Shown here in pieces: positions 19,635 to 30,037 of a stretch of DNA of 64,000 nucleotides; the first letter of the stretch is position 1, and each line of letters begins with the position of its first letter. The translations under genes and the position numbers were made by a program. This stretch comes from Hyaloraphidium curvatum. Taxonomy: Eukaryota; Monoblepharomycota; Hyaloraphidiomycetes; Hyaloraphidiales; Hyaloraphidiaceae. The DNA lies in the NCBI GenBank assembly GCA_025558095.1, contig JAIVFI010000015.1:248001-312000 (forward strand). Direction: 5' to 3'. The notes under the pieces are model-generated. The model was not told where the DNA came from and made no database searches. It saw only the letters and a program-made list of their open reading frames with translations.

Positions 19635-21364
19635 TCAGAGGAACCTGTCCAGCCGCGCCGCAATCTGGCGCCCCCCGATCGTCAGCCCGTTGGCGACCTC
19701 AACCGCCCGCTCCGCGTCCTCGCGGGTCGTGAAGCGGACGGTGCCCAGGCCCTTGGAGCGGCCCGAGCTGTCAACCATGACGTCGGCGTGAGTGGGGAGG
19801 AGGTTGTGCGGGCGGAAGATGTCCTTGAGATCCTGCCACCTCGTCGTGAAGGGCAGCTGGATGGCGCGACATGTCAGGAGAGCTCGACGGCACCGCCAAG
19901 CAGAAACGCACGTTGCTGACAAAGATTGCAGTCCCCGATCCAGACTGGACGCCACCAATGCCGGCGGCACCGGGGAGAGGCGACCCAATGCCTGAAGAAA
20001 TCGATCGTCAGCGGCGAAACCCGCATCTTTGGCACACAAACGCACCTTTCTGACCGCCTCCGGCAAGCCTGTCTTCGCGCACCTCGATCACCCTCCCCTG
20101 GACCTCGGCCCCGTTCAGCATCTCGATGGCCTTCTGCGCCGCCTCGGGCGACACCATCACCACGGTCGCGTATCCCTTGGAGCGCACGCCGTCGGTGACG
20201 ACGTCGGCGCGGAGGACCTGGCCGGCCTGCCGGACCATGTCCTTGACGTTCTGCCAGGAGAAAGAGTAGGGAAGGTTGCCGATGTAGAGCTGGGTCTGTC
20301 GAATCGGTTAGATGTAGATCCTCGCGGGAGCAGCGGCAATTGACTCACCCCAGCCGCGGCCGGGCCCCCGGATCCGGACTGCGAGCCGCTGAAGCTGCCG
20401 CCGCCGCCGCCTGCACCTCCTCCTCCGCCGTATCCGCCTTCGTCCTGCATGCTGCGGTCCTCCCGCACTTCGAGCCGGCGGCCACTCCATTCATAGCCCG
20501 AGAACATGGCTGTCGCTGCGGTCAGCAATCCGCGGCAGAACATGAGCCACGCTCGAACCCACATATCGCGTTCCTTGCGTCCTCGATCGTCGCCATGGTC
20601 ACCACGCCGTATCCCTTGCTCCTCCCCTGGTAGTCCGTGGGGATGTCGGCGCGGACGATGTTGCCGGCCTGGCGGATGAGGTCCTTGAGGTCCTGCCATT
20701 GGACCGAGTACGGCAGGTTGCCGACATAGAGCGTGCGCTGCTGCATCGATGCCGAGTCCGAAGGGAGGCCGCCACCTGGGGTGAGAACGGATGGGTTTAG
20801 GACCGTTCTACCGCCAGAAATCACCGCCACGGAGCGCGGGAGCCGTGCCGTCAGTGTCCAATTGGCAAGGTCTCTCGTCAAAGCCGTGGCTCGGAGAGAT
20901 TCCCATTTCCTTGTTGGTCATCACCGGCACCGCACCCGCGCCACTTGCGCCGTCGAAACCCACCGCCACCGCCGTTGCTGAACGGCGAGCCGCCGCCCAG
21001 GCCGGCGTTGCGGTCCTCGCGGACCTGGAGCAGCCGGCCTTGGTACTCGTAGTCGTTCAGGACGTCGATGGCCCTCTGGGCCTCGGCCGGGGTGCTGAAG
21101 AGCACGGTCCCGTATCCCCTCGACTTGCCCATCTGGTTCGTCACCACGTCCGCGCGCTCGGGAGTGACTGTTGGCGCGACGCAGCAAAGGGACAGGTTGG
21201 CGGCAGCCCCGCACTTGGAAAACGCCGCCCACCTCCGGCAATCTCGCGAACCAGGTCCTTAAGCTCCCCCCAAGTGACAGAGAAGGGCAGCTGCGCGGGG
21301 GTCACGCCGTGCGGCGGTTGACAGGCGCGGGACCTACGTTTCCCACGTAGACCTGCCGCGCCAT
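19635..21364 (-). CDS. Four-RRM RNA-binding protein (Gbp2/Hrb1-like)
   Basis: Eight exons (21364-21338, 21290-21233, 21167-20964, 20775-20563, 20509-20349, 20295-20046, 19991-19912, 19856-19635) give 404 aa. Four RRMs follow each other: RNP2-like QVYVGNLPFS, TLYVGNLPYS, TQLYIGNLPYS and AIFVSNLPFT; RNP1-like KSRGYGTVLF, RSKGYGVVTM, RSKGYATVVM and RSKGLGTVRF. Linkers are Gly-rich. The best family guess is yeast Gbp2/Hrb1 (mRNA export and quality control) or hnRNP M/MYEF2-like, from the repeated WxDLKDLxR helix after RNP2. Introns are 47-65 nt except one of 188 nt (20776-20963) between RRM1 and RRM2, which might hide a small exon. The first and last RRM are each interrupted at the same place, directly after the Asn of YVGN/FVSN. 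Confidence 0.85.
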
Positions 21365-21689
21365 CGTCTCGCCCCGTCTGTCGTGCACCTAAATCGCTCT
21401 CTTTCGCACCGCGGCCCACGTGCGCCTCTTCGTGCCCGCTGCGGTGTGCGGCCGCGCCTTCAGGTTCCCCGTCCGCTGCGCTTTCACGCGACCGCTGCCG
21501 TCCCGGCGCGCCGCGCCGTCCGCCTCCGCCGCGCCTCGCTGCCGCGCCGATCTTCGCCGGCACCCCCCGCCGGCTCGCGTCGCCCGCGAGTGCGCTGTCC
21601 GTGGGGCACAAGTGTCTGGGTCTGGGCAGTTGGCCGGCGGCCGCACGCACGAGCTTTCCGGTTGCCCACTTCAGGTCCCCCTACCCCCG
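21365..21689. other. Divergent spacer between the RRM-protein and hotdog-thioesterase genes
   Basis: About 325 bp, extremely GC-rich, between the start codons of two divergent genes. Short open frames here are Arg/Ala-rich and look like chance frames. A shared promoter is inferred; no motif identified. Confidence 0.35.
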
Positions 21690-22246
21690 ATGAATCGCCT
21701 CGCTGTCGGCCTAAAAGGCATCGCTTCGCTCCGCGTGACGCCCGAAGTCACCGCTGCCCGTGTGGTACGCCCCCTTGGGCACCTGCGGAGCTTGATAGGG
21801 TGACTCCTTTGCGGTTCGCAGGCCTCGGGCGCGTTGGACGTGTTTGCTACGCCTCAGCTGATCGCACTCAGCGAGAAGGCGGCCTTTGACTGTACGCTAT
21901 TGCTGCTTTCTGAACGTGAGCCGGGGAGCATGCTAAGCTGGGCCGATCAGCGGTTCAGCCCCTCCTGGACTCGTCCGAGACCACCGTCGGCACCAATGTG
22001 ACGATCGTGGGTCAAATATTGGTCTTTGGGGAACGACTGTTCATTGAGAGATCCCGTCGGTGGTCGGTGCAGGACCACCTGGCCGCGACGCCTCTGGGAA
22101 TGAAGGTGCAGGCCGAAACGACCCTCTCGCGGATAGACAAGAAGTTCCTGCACTTCGACGTAGTGGTCAAGGATGAGGTGGACGTCATTGGTCGGGGAAC
22201 ACATTCCCGGTTCGTTCTTGGGACTTCAGAAGGAGCGGACTGCTGA
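21690..22246 (+). CDS. FlK-like hotdog-fold acyl-CoA thioesterase
   Basis: Four exons (21690-21764, 21822-21891, 21951-22006, 22073-22246) give 124 aa, close to the ~139 aa of Streptomyces cattleya FlK (fluoroacetyl-CoA thioesterase). The joins produce the family layout: FATPQLIALSEKAAF, carrying the Thr and Glu that correspond to the FlK Thr/Glu pair; TTVGTNVTIDHLAATPLG with the His; then the hotdog strands ending DEVDVIGRGTHSRFVL. All three catalytic-type residues are therefore present. The natural substrate is unknown; most FlK relatives are general short-chain thioesterases. Introns are 57, 59 and 66 nt and interrupt nearly every structural element. No targeting signal is evident. The family is mainly bacterial, so transfer with later intron gain is possible but unproven. 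Confidence 0.8.
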
Positions 22247-22363
22247 ACTCTCCATATTGACAGCGCGATCGTGAACGTTTCTAAATTCATGAAACGTGTA
22301 CAAGAAAAAGGATACAAAACCGCTTCTTGACTCGGGATTCCAAAGGCTGCGATTTGGCGTGCC

Positions 22364-23534
22364 CTACTCCGACTTGCGCTTCTTCCTCTTCCCGCCCTGG
22401 TCCTCCATCTGTCGCTCGAACTCCTGCACCATCTCCATCGCGTTCTCCAGGTTCTCGAGTGGCTCCCACGTGTCCTCGTCGGGGTCGTCGTACCCTTCCC
22501 CTGTGGAGAAAACGAATGAGGTGTTGCGATCCAAGGCTAGCGCTGCGACTCACATCGGACAAGGTACTCCACCTGCTTGCGCTTGCCGTTGGTCCTCTTG
22601 TCGAGGATCTTGCCGACGACGAAAACGTTTTCCTCCTCGCTTTCCTCTTCGCTTTCGTTCGCGCCCTCGGATTCGGATTCTCCGCAGTCTTGGGCCCCTT
22701 CCGCTGGACCTTCGCCCGCTGGCGCCCTCTTGCGCGGCCCCAAGCCCCGGCTCAGCTTGGCCTCCAGCTTCTCGCCGTGCAGCTTCTGCAGCACCTCGAT
22801 CGCACCGTTGAGCCCGAGCTTGTCCGCCATCGGTTTGAGCGGCCCCGTCGCGCGCTTGCCCTTTTTCCTGCGGCAGATGGAGCTGCGGCGCGTCAGCGAA
22901 CCCGCATTGCAGCCTTCTTTCCGGGCGCGCACAACACGTACCAGTTGCATATCCCGCGGCACACGGGGCATATCCAATCCCCCGTCTCGAGCGCCGCCTC
23001 AAAGTCCTCGCCGTACCGCCCCGCCAGGTCGCGGAAGCAGAGCATGATCCCGCAAAGCCCCCCGTGTTCCAAAATGTTGGTGCAGCTGACCTTGGGATCC
23101 AGCGTCTTTTGCCGGCACTGGTGGCACGAAGTCCCGTCGGCGTGGCCGTAGACCCGGCCGCCGACGGTGAAGATGCCGCCGCCGCTGCGCCGCCGCTTGC
23201 CCGGGGCGGAGCTCCCGCCCTCCTCTTCGCTGTCCTCCTCGTCGGGCAGTTTGTCCTCGGGGTTGATCCTGGGCGCCGCGATCCCGGCCACCCTGCTGCT
23301 CTTCCTCCGCTCTTGCGGTTCCTCCTCTTCATCGCGGGGCTCGCCCGACGCCTCGCGCTCCCGCTTCTTCCTCGGCTTGGCGGCCTTCTGCTCCCCCGCA
23401 TCGCGCTCGGCGGACTTGGGGGCGAGGTTCTCGCGCTCCGCGGAAAAGTTGAGGTCCGCGAGCATCTTCTTGTTTGCCGCGACGCGGGCGGCCCGGAGGG
23501 CCTCGTAGTCCGTGGGCCCCGCGGCGCCGAGCAT
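22364..23534 (-). CDS. CDCA7-type zinc-finger protein fused to a C-terminal chromodomain
   Basis: Three exons (23534-22942, 22882-22554, 22500-22364) give 352 aa. An acidic/basic disordered N-terminus (about 125 residues) leads to a zf-4CXXC_R1 domain: SCHQCRQKTLDPKVSCTN, GLCGIMLCFRDLAGRYGED, WICPVCRGICNCSICRRKKG and KRATGPLKPMA; intron 1 falls inside CNCS. This domain in animal CDCA7 targets the HELLS remodeller to special DNA and supports DNA methylation. After an acidic linker the C-terminus is a chromodomain: FVVGKILDKRTNGKRKQVEY, then LVRWEGYDDPDEDTWEPLEN across intron 2, with the aromatic cage residues in place. Chromodomains usually bind methyl-lysine on histone tails. The combination suggests a reader linking DNA and histone marks (inference). 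Confidence 0.85.
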
Positions 23535-23752
23535 GTTTGGGAGCGAGAGAGAAAGATTGGAGTAAGTCTGGGCCAGGAGGAAGCCCGACCGTGCGGCAAT
23601 TCGGTCGAGAGGGGGGGCGGAGCTGGCGCGGGCGTGGCCGCCTGATCAAATCATCACTACTGCTCGACTGAAGCTTCATATCAAGACTCGAATCTCTGCA
23701 ACCATGCAAGAGCATACAGCCGAACCGTGCGCCAGCGCATCCATCCATCCGC

Positions 23753-25876
23753 CTACTTGGCCGCCGCCTGCCCCCCTCCTGACCCCCTCCTCCCCTCTCC
23801 CTTCCCCTTGCCCGCCGCCCCCGCCGCGTCCTTCTTCTTGGGCCCCAGATACCGCAGCTCCACCCTCTCCACCTGCGCCTTGGCCTCCCCCTCCCCCATC
23901 TTCCTGTACACCAGGTACGCCACCGCCCCCGCCACGACCACCCCCGCCATCACGAACCCCGCGATCGCGCCGGCGCCGAGGCCGTCGGAACCGCCGCGGA
24001 CGGTGGCGACGGGCAGCGTCCCCGCCGCCGTGTTCTCCACCCCCACGACGGTGCCCCCCGGCGAGGAGGAGAACAGCGCGGCTGGCAGGTCCGCGGGCAC
24101 CGCGAGCGAGTACGCGGCCGAGAAGGACGCGTCGCCCTCCAGCCCCAGGTGGATGCTGGGCACCACCGCGCCGTGGTCCACCGCCACCTCGGGCGCCTCG
24201 CCGTCCCCCGGCGACGCCACCAGCTCGTCCCTGCTGAGCAGCCTCCTCGCGCGCCGGGTGTCGACGATCACGGCGTCGTAGTACACGCGGATGCGCACCG
24301 TGTGCTGCCACTGCAGCGTCTTGCCGAGGTCGGGGATGGCGATCATGCTGTCGGTCTTGTTGGGGCCGACGGTGGGGTAGTACGAGAGCTGCAGGGAGCA
24401 GTCGAGCCCACCGTTGGTCAGGGGGGCGGCGAAGGATGCCGACGCGCGGACCCCCTGCGCCGTGCGGACGCCCGAGGCGTACAGGGACCACTCGTACGAG
24501 TACCCGTGCTGCGAAGGGCCGGAGGGCAGCTGGCCGACCCAGAAGTCCCAGACGCGCACCTCGTGCATGCGCTGCTTGGCCGACGAGAACTTCATCCTGT
24601 GCACCACGGGCTCGCCGGTGCGGCGGTCGGCGCTCGTCGCCGCGAACGGCTCGATGATCTCGAGCGGGTTGACCACGTTGATGGCCGCGCAGAGGTCGAC
24701 CCCCGCGCCGACGGAAAAGTCCGTGTACCCTTCGGCCAGCAGCCCCATGTCCGGGTTGCAGGTATGCGGGCCGTAGCACGCCACGTCAAAGTCCAGCGAG
24801 AAGGTGCCTGCGGGGTCGCACTGCGCCGTCGTGTTGAAGGTGTACGCGAACTCGCCCGCCTGCGTGCACTGCGTGACCCCCTCGACGGGATTCTGCTCCG
24901 AATCGCACGACTGCGTCGAGAGCGCCTCGTCGGCGTCCACGGCCTGCGACTTGGCTTCCGCGGCCCAGCCTGCGGGGAGGGTGACCCCCGAGGAGTGCAC
25001 GGCGGGCTTGTAGGGGTAGTACGTCTTGATCGTGTAGGCGATGGTGAGCCTGGTCGTGGCGTCGGTGGGGCGGGAGTATCCGAAGTTGGTCACTGCGGGA
25101 GGGGGTCAAGGTACTGAGCAAGGGTGCGGCGATGGAGGACGCCCACCCTTGAAGGAGTTGGGGACAAAGGCGTCGAGCGAGTCCTTGGCAAAGGTGTACC
25201 GGATGGCCGTCACGGACGAGCTCGTGTGGCTCCCCTCGATGAGCCCGTCGACGTAGAAGTTGTCGGTCCATTCCGTGTGCACGTTGGCGGTGTAGGTCCA
25301 GTGGGTCACGTTGGACTCGGAGGTGTCCCAGTTGCAGTTGGACGCCAGCGTTGCCCACGACGCCGAGAGCGAGTGGCCCGTGGAGCAGTACGTTGCCGCC
25401 ACGCCGTCGCCGTCGACGGTTACCCCGGAAGGCACCCCCTGCGCGGCGCCGCCTGCCCCGTTCCACCCGGTGAGGATGAAGGGCGAGTATGACACCTTGC
25501 AGGCGGCGGCGACGGCGGTGCGCTGCGTCGAGTTGAGGGCCGCCGCGGCGTCCAGCCACATCTCCAGCCGGCGGACGACCTCGAGCGGCGGCGCGAGGAG
25601 GTCCTGCGAGACGAGCTTGGAGCGCGCGACGACGGAGAAGGTGCCCGTGCGCGGCGGCGACGGGTACTGCGCCACGGCGACCGTCGGGGCGGGGCCGGGG
25701 CCGAGGGCGAGGAGGGTGTACAGGTAGTAGTCGTTGCAGGTGGTGGCCAAGGCGGGGGCCGCCAGCGCCGCGAGGAGGAGGAGGAGGAGGGAGAGGGGGG
25801 CCCGGAGTGAGGCCGGGCAGGTCCGGAGGGGGCCGGGCCGCGCCCCGGGAGGCCGAGCGGAGTGGAGCGACGGCAT
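23753..25876 (-). CDS. Large type I membrane protein, unknown family
   Basis: Two exons (25876-25147 and 25092-23753; 54-nt intron) give 689 aa. The N-terminus has a strong signal peptide (LSLLLLLLAALAAPALATTC). A long, Cys-containing luminal or extracellular region with several N-glycosylation sequons (NVTH, NTT, NKT) follows. Near the C-terminus a single transmembrane helix (AGAIAGFVMAGVVVAGAVAY) is followed by a short basic tail with a Lys-rich GPKKKDAAGAAGKGKGEGRR. The paired-Cys blocks (CYGPHTCNPDMG; QSCDSEQNPVEGVTQC) suggest an independently folded ectodomain, but I do not recognise it. Topology is seen; any receptor or wall-sensor role would be guesswork. Confidence 0.8.
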
Positions 25877-26243
25877 AGTGCCGGTCGACTAGTTGAGTTC
25901 TGTGTCCTGGCAAATGACTCGAGCGGTCGGAAAGTGCCCTGGTCGTGTCGGCGACCCCCGAAAGTGTTTGCCTTCAAGGGACGCCGATGACGACACGACC
26001 CGGATCCCCTTTCCCATCCCCTGGCCCCTGCAGACGGGGGCGACGGCCAGCGGACTGCCGGCAGGAGATGCCAACGATGGCGATGGGCCGGGCCGGCCGG
26101 TGTTCGCGGGTGCCGCGCGAGGTCCGTGCCCGTTCGTCCCCGTTGAGAATGAGTAACTCTGCTTACGTCAGGATCCCCAACAAGGACGAAGGACGGGCGT
26201 CAGCCCCCTGAATCCTTCTCCCCACAAAGCACTCATACCCTCG
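25877..26243. other. Divergent spacer between two secretory-pathway genes
   Basis: About 367 bp between the starts of the type I membrane protein (leftward) and the Ser/Thr-rich protein (rightward). No gene or known motif seen; probably carries both promoters. Confidence 0.35.
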
Positions 26244-27737
26244 ATGCCCCTGGGACGCAGTACAACAAACATGAGGACACACAGCGAGCGGCGGTTGCCC
26301 GCGGCCGGCGGGCCCGTGCGCTCCGGACGGGACGGATTGGCGGGGCGCAGCCGGGCGGACCCGGGGCGGCCCCATGCGGCCGGGGAGCGGCGACCTCGGC
26401 CGCGGCAGCGGTGGACGGTGGCGGGGCGGCTGCTTGCGGCGGCGTGGGCGGCGCTGCTGGCGGGCGGGGCGGCGGCGCACCCGGTGCCCGTTGCCCCCCG
26501 CGCCCTGTGCGCGCTGGACGGCGACGCCGTGACCGGCGCGGGCTTCCGGCTTTCGTGGAACTCGACGGCGGGCACCGCGGCGTTCGCCCGCACCGCCGAG
26601 CTCGCGTGGACGCTCGAGGCGACGTTCTCGGCGCCCGCCCGCGTGTGGCTCGGCCCGCTCGACTCGCTCGACTGCGGCGCGGACGCCGCGGCGGTGCCGC
26701 TCGACGCGCCGCGCTGCGGCTTCGGCTACACGCTGCGGCTGCCGTGGGCGCGCGCGGCGGCGTGCGGCTGGGCGCGCCGCTCGTCCGACGCCCGCCTCGT
26801 CGAGTACGCAAACGCTCTCGGCCTGCTGGCGCTGCTGCCCGCGGGCGACGCGCTGTTCGAGCACCCCGCGGCCGCCATCGTGCCAAAGGCCGCCGCAGTG
26901 CCAGACGGGCTGCTGCGCGAGCTGGGCCCCGACGAGCTGGCAGGCTCACTCCTGCGTGCCGGTGCGGCCCGCAAGCGCATCTCCTCCTCGACCACCCGCA
27001 CAGCTTCCAGGACCGCTAGCACCCCCTCCGCATCCACCTCCTCCGCTTCCAGGAGCGCATCGCGGACCCGCTGGTCGTCCTCCTCCCGCCCCTCGCCCTC
27101 CCCGACGCACTCGCTCGGCGAGCTCGACCCGCCGCCGGACCCCGACGCCCCCTCCTCCACCGCCTCCTCCCCCTCCTCCTCCGCCATCCGTGCATCCAGC
27201 GCACCCTCCCAAGCGGGCACCCCCCGCCCGCTCGCCGCGCCCTCGCGCTCGCCCTCGCCCACCCCCGACGCCTCGACCTCCGCCACGCGCACCCGCCAGA
27301 CTGCCACCCTGAACCTGGCACCCCCGCGCACGACCACGACGGCCGCGGTGGCCGACGGCGACGGGGGCGACGAGCTGCTGCCCAACAACCGCATCCAGGC
27401 AACGCGGCTGGCGGTCCCCGGCAGGCAGACGAGCGAGGCACATTCCTCGACCGCGACGCCGACGAGCAGCTCCCTCACCCTCACGCAGTCGTCGACATCC
27501 CTCACTGCATCCCCGACAGCCACGACGACATCCGAGTCCCGAACGTCGACCTCCGCATCCGCCACCTCGACCGCTTCCCCCCCGGCGGACGCGGAGCTCG
27601 ACCCCCCTCCGGACCTCGAACAACACCCCACCCCGGACCCGCAACCCACCCCCTCCGACGGAGAGCCGTCGCCGACGGACGGCGTGCTCACCTCGGTGAC
27701 GGTGACGCCGCTGCGCACCGAAAACCCCGAGGCGTGA
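26244..27737 (+). CDS. Ser/Thr/Pro-rich secreted or wall protein, unknown
   Basis: A single open frame of 497 codons; an alternative start at 26271 gives 488 aa. A basic N-terminus precedes a hydrophobic segment (WTVAGRLLAAAWAALLAGGA, about residues 57-77) that can act as a signal anchor or late signal peptide. About 150 residues of Ala-rich, apparently folded sequence with several Cys (LCALDGD, LDSLDCGAD, DAPRCGFGYTL) come next. The last ~250 residues are low-complexity Ser/Thr/Pro (TSSSLTLTQSSTSLTASPT, DPPPDLEQHPTPDPQPTPS), typical of O-glycosylated stalks. An intron in the Ser-rich part cannot be excluded. No family recognised. Divergently paired with the membrane protein at 23753-25876. 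Confidence 0.6.
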   Translation: MPLGRSTTNMRTHSERRLPAAGGPVRSGRDGLAGRSRADPGRPHAAGERRPRPRQRWTVAGRLLAAAWAALLAGGAAAHPVPVAPRALCALDGDAVTGAGFRLSWNSTAGTAAFARTAELAWTLEATFSAPARVWLGPLDSLDCGADAAAVPLDAPRCGFGYTLRLPWARAAACGWARRSSDARLVEYANALGLLALLPAGDALFEHPAAAIVPKAAAVPDGLLRELGPDELAGSLLRAGAARKRISSSTTRTASRTASTPSASTSSASRSASRTRWSSSSRPSPSPTHSLGELDPPPDPDAPSSTASSPSSSAIRASSAPSQAGTPRPLAAPSRSPSPTPDASTSATRTRQTATLNLAPPRTTTTAAVADGDGGDELLPNNRIQATRLAVPGRQTSEAHSSTATPTSSSLTLTQSSTSLTASPTATTTSESRTSTSASATSTASPPADAELDPPPDLEQHPTPDPQPTPSDGEPSPTDGVLTSVTVTPLRTENPEA

Positions 27738-27934
27738 TGGGTGCTGGGGCCAACGTGTACGATACCACGCGGAAGCGGAAGGTGTAACTAGCTGTGACGA
27801 CTTGTGTCCTCTGAGTGACTGGAATGGATCTGCTGAACTCTTCTCTCTCCTTTTTTTTTCCATTGGTGATGACTGTTCTCTGCAAGCCCGACTGCCACCT
27901 CATCGCTCCGAACCTCCCCCACGCACCGCGAACC

Positions 27935-28230
27935 ATGCCGCACCTCCGCCCGCGCTTCCCCGCCCTCAAAAGTCTCCTCGCGCGCCGCTTCCAGCACAGC
28001 AACGGCGGCGGCGTCGACCCCGAGACCATCCGGCACCCCGTCAAGGAGAGGGCGGGTGGGTGTCCCCTCCCCCCTCCCGACTGGGTCCGGGCTGACGACC
28101 CGCGTCCGGATGGGAAGGCGGGTTCTACGTGGTGCCCGTGGCCACGGCCGCCGCGGCGTTCGCGGCGGCGTTCTACGCCGGGTACGCGACCGCCCCGAAG
28201 GACGGCGCGCAGGGGGAGATGAGCAAGTGA
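27935..28230 (+). CDS. Small single-span, probably mitochondrial protein
   Basis: Two exons (27935-28055 and 28118-28230; 62-nt intron) give 77 aa. The N-terminus (MPHLRPRFPALKSLLARRFQ) is Arg-rich and amphipathic, like a mitochondrial presequence. A hydrophobic segment, YVVPVATAAAAFAAAFYAGY, forms one membrane helix, followed by a short polar tail. The size and plan resemble small accessory subunits of respiratory complexes, but I cannot assign it. The intron join keeps the frame and restores the hydrophobic helix; the alternative is two unrelated small frames. Confidence 0.55.
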
Positions 28231-28840
28231 TCCGTCGGACGGGGGCGGGGCCGAGTCGCGCGCGGGATCCGGAAGGAGAGCGGCGGGGACGTTTGGGCGG
28301 CATGGCGGGGTCGGAGGGTCGGGAGGGGGGATGATCGGACGCGGGAGGAGCGGCGTCTTGGGACCGCGGGAGGGCGGATTTCTGGCCGTTTAGAGGCGGG
28401 AAATGTGTTTGCAGCAGATGTCATAAACGGGACTCCTTGGGTTTTTGATGGGCTTCGAGGGCCGCCGGGCCGGTTTGGGGGAGAGTCTCACGCTCTGCCG
28501 GCTTTCCATGCCAGGCGAAAATTGAAGTCCTCCCCGCCCCCACCCACGTCCACATGGTGGAAAATCACGGTCAACTCTACCCTCGGAAAACGACTGGAGA
28601 GGAATGGACGGATCGATTTGGCGGCGGGGGCCCGTTGCCGCGCGGAATACGGAGATCTGCGGGTCCGGGCCCCGGGTGTCGACCGTTGCAAGTTTAAAAA
28701 TTGGATTCTGATGGTTATTTCGACGGGTTCGCCAACGATTTGGGGCGAACGGGCTAGAGTCTCACGCTCTGGCCGGGACTTTCGGCATCGATCCCCGCAG
28801 GGGCAACGCGGGGGGCACTCAACACCTTCTCCCCGCCGCG
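28231..28840. other. Intergenic region upstream of RPB11 with a duplicated 16-mer
   Basis: No gene supported. Composition falls to mixed AT/GC in places. The 16-mer AGAGTCTCACGCTCTG occurs twice on the plus strand, at 28482-28497 and 28756-28771, 274 bp apart and in the same orientation, the second about 70 bp before the RPB11 start. This may be a promoter element or a small duplicated tract. Confidence 0.4.
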
Positions 28841-29465
28841 ATGAACGCCCCCGACCGCTTCGAGGCCTTCCGCGTTCCCGACGGCGAGCCAAAGTACCTC
28901 TTCCCCCCGCCGCCGCCCGCGCGCGCGGCCGTCTGACCCCGGAAACCCGCCCAAAGGGTGCGCTTCGTCAAGGACGGCAAGCTGCCCAACGCGGGCACCT
29001 TCGTCGTGAGGGCCGAGGACCACACCATCGGGAACCTGCTGAGGATGTGGGTTGCCCTCCGCGGCGGGCTACGGACGGGGAATGACGGTCCCCGTTCCCC
29101 TCCTTCCGACGACGTGCACCGCCTCGCGTTCCCCACCTCCCCGCACCGCCCCCAAAGGCAACTCCTCAAAAACTCCAAGGTGCTCTTCGTGGGCTACCGC
29201 GTCCCCCACCCCCTCGAACCCTACGTGGAGATCAAGCTCCAGACGACCGCCGAGGCCCAGCCGGCCGAGGTGTTCTCGCGGGAGCTGGAGGCGCTGATCA
29301 AGCTGGTGGGGGACGTGAGGAACAAGTTCGAGGTGGGTCTTGCGGTGTTGCGGTGGGTTGGAGAGGGGCTGACGAGGTTGGGGGTAGAACGAGGCGACGA
29401 GGTTCGGGATATCGGCGGCCGGGGCGGGGTACGGGAGGCCGGGGGAGTACGACGACGGGTTCTGA
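28841..29465 (+). CDS. RPB11: DNA-directed RNA polymerase II subunit RPB11
   Basis: Four exons (28841-28893, 28957-29046, 29158-29332, 29388-29465) give 131 aa; human and yeast orthologs have about 117-120. RPB11 pairs with RPB3 to form the alpha-like assembly platform of Pol II. The start MNAPDRFEAF is nearly universal. The core is unmistakable: NAGTFVVRAEDHTIGNLLRM, then QLLKNSKVLFVGYRVPHPLE and IKLQTT. The three introns (63, 111 and 55 nt) split conserved blocks and each join restores them. A C-terminal extension of about 15 residues (AAGAGYGRPGEYDDGF) is Gly-rich and not typical of the family. Confidence 0.95.
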
Positions 29466-30037
29466 GGCTGCGCAGCGGGTTGGAGGCGTTCGACGGTGCG
29501 GGCGATGGGCGTTGGGCCCCGGCGTTGCCCGCGTGGGCGTCGGCCAGTGCGTCGGTTCGTTTCGGAGGCCGGGAACGTACACGCGGGCAAGGTCGGAGGT
29601 CGTCGGACGCGGAGGGAACTTGGAGACCGTCGATACCCGGCGGAAGCGGGACGAACGGCCGGCGGAGCTCCCGGCACGGCACCGGGAGCGGCCGCACTCG
29701 GATCGACCAACGTGGCTGGCCAAAAAGGAGGAGGCAGGCGAGCAGCTATACCGCGAACTGTTCTATCAATGAAGTCTGTGTCCACATTGTTGATCAGTGT
29801 CAACACTCATAAGAAGGGCGTTTTCGGGACGCCTCGTCGGGGTCTGCCAGGTCCGAGCGTGCCTCCCGACTTGCCCCCGCCGCCCGCCGAATCACGCGCT
29901 CACGGCCCACGCCCCTGGTTGCCGACGTCTCGACGCGCCTACCCGCTCTCCCCTTGCTTCCGGACGCGCATCGCGCCTCCCCGGCCGCGATTGTTCCCAG
30001 CCTCCCCGCCTGCGCCGCCGGGACCCGAACGCCACCG
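29466..30037. other. Intergenic region between RPB11 and a small mitochondrial-type gene
   Basis: Roughly 570 bp without a supported gene. It would hold the RPB11 3' region and the promoter of the gene at 30038. Open frames on both strands are Arg/Pro-rich and look like by-products of the GC bias. Confidence 0.35.

Noticed and set aside
29466-30037. Arg/Pro-rich frames on both strands after RPB11 as genes
   Set aside because: Composition is typical of shadow frames in GC-rich DNA; no start context, introns or motif support them.
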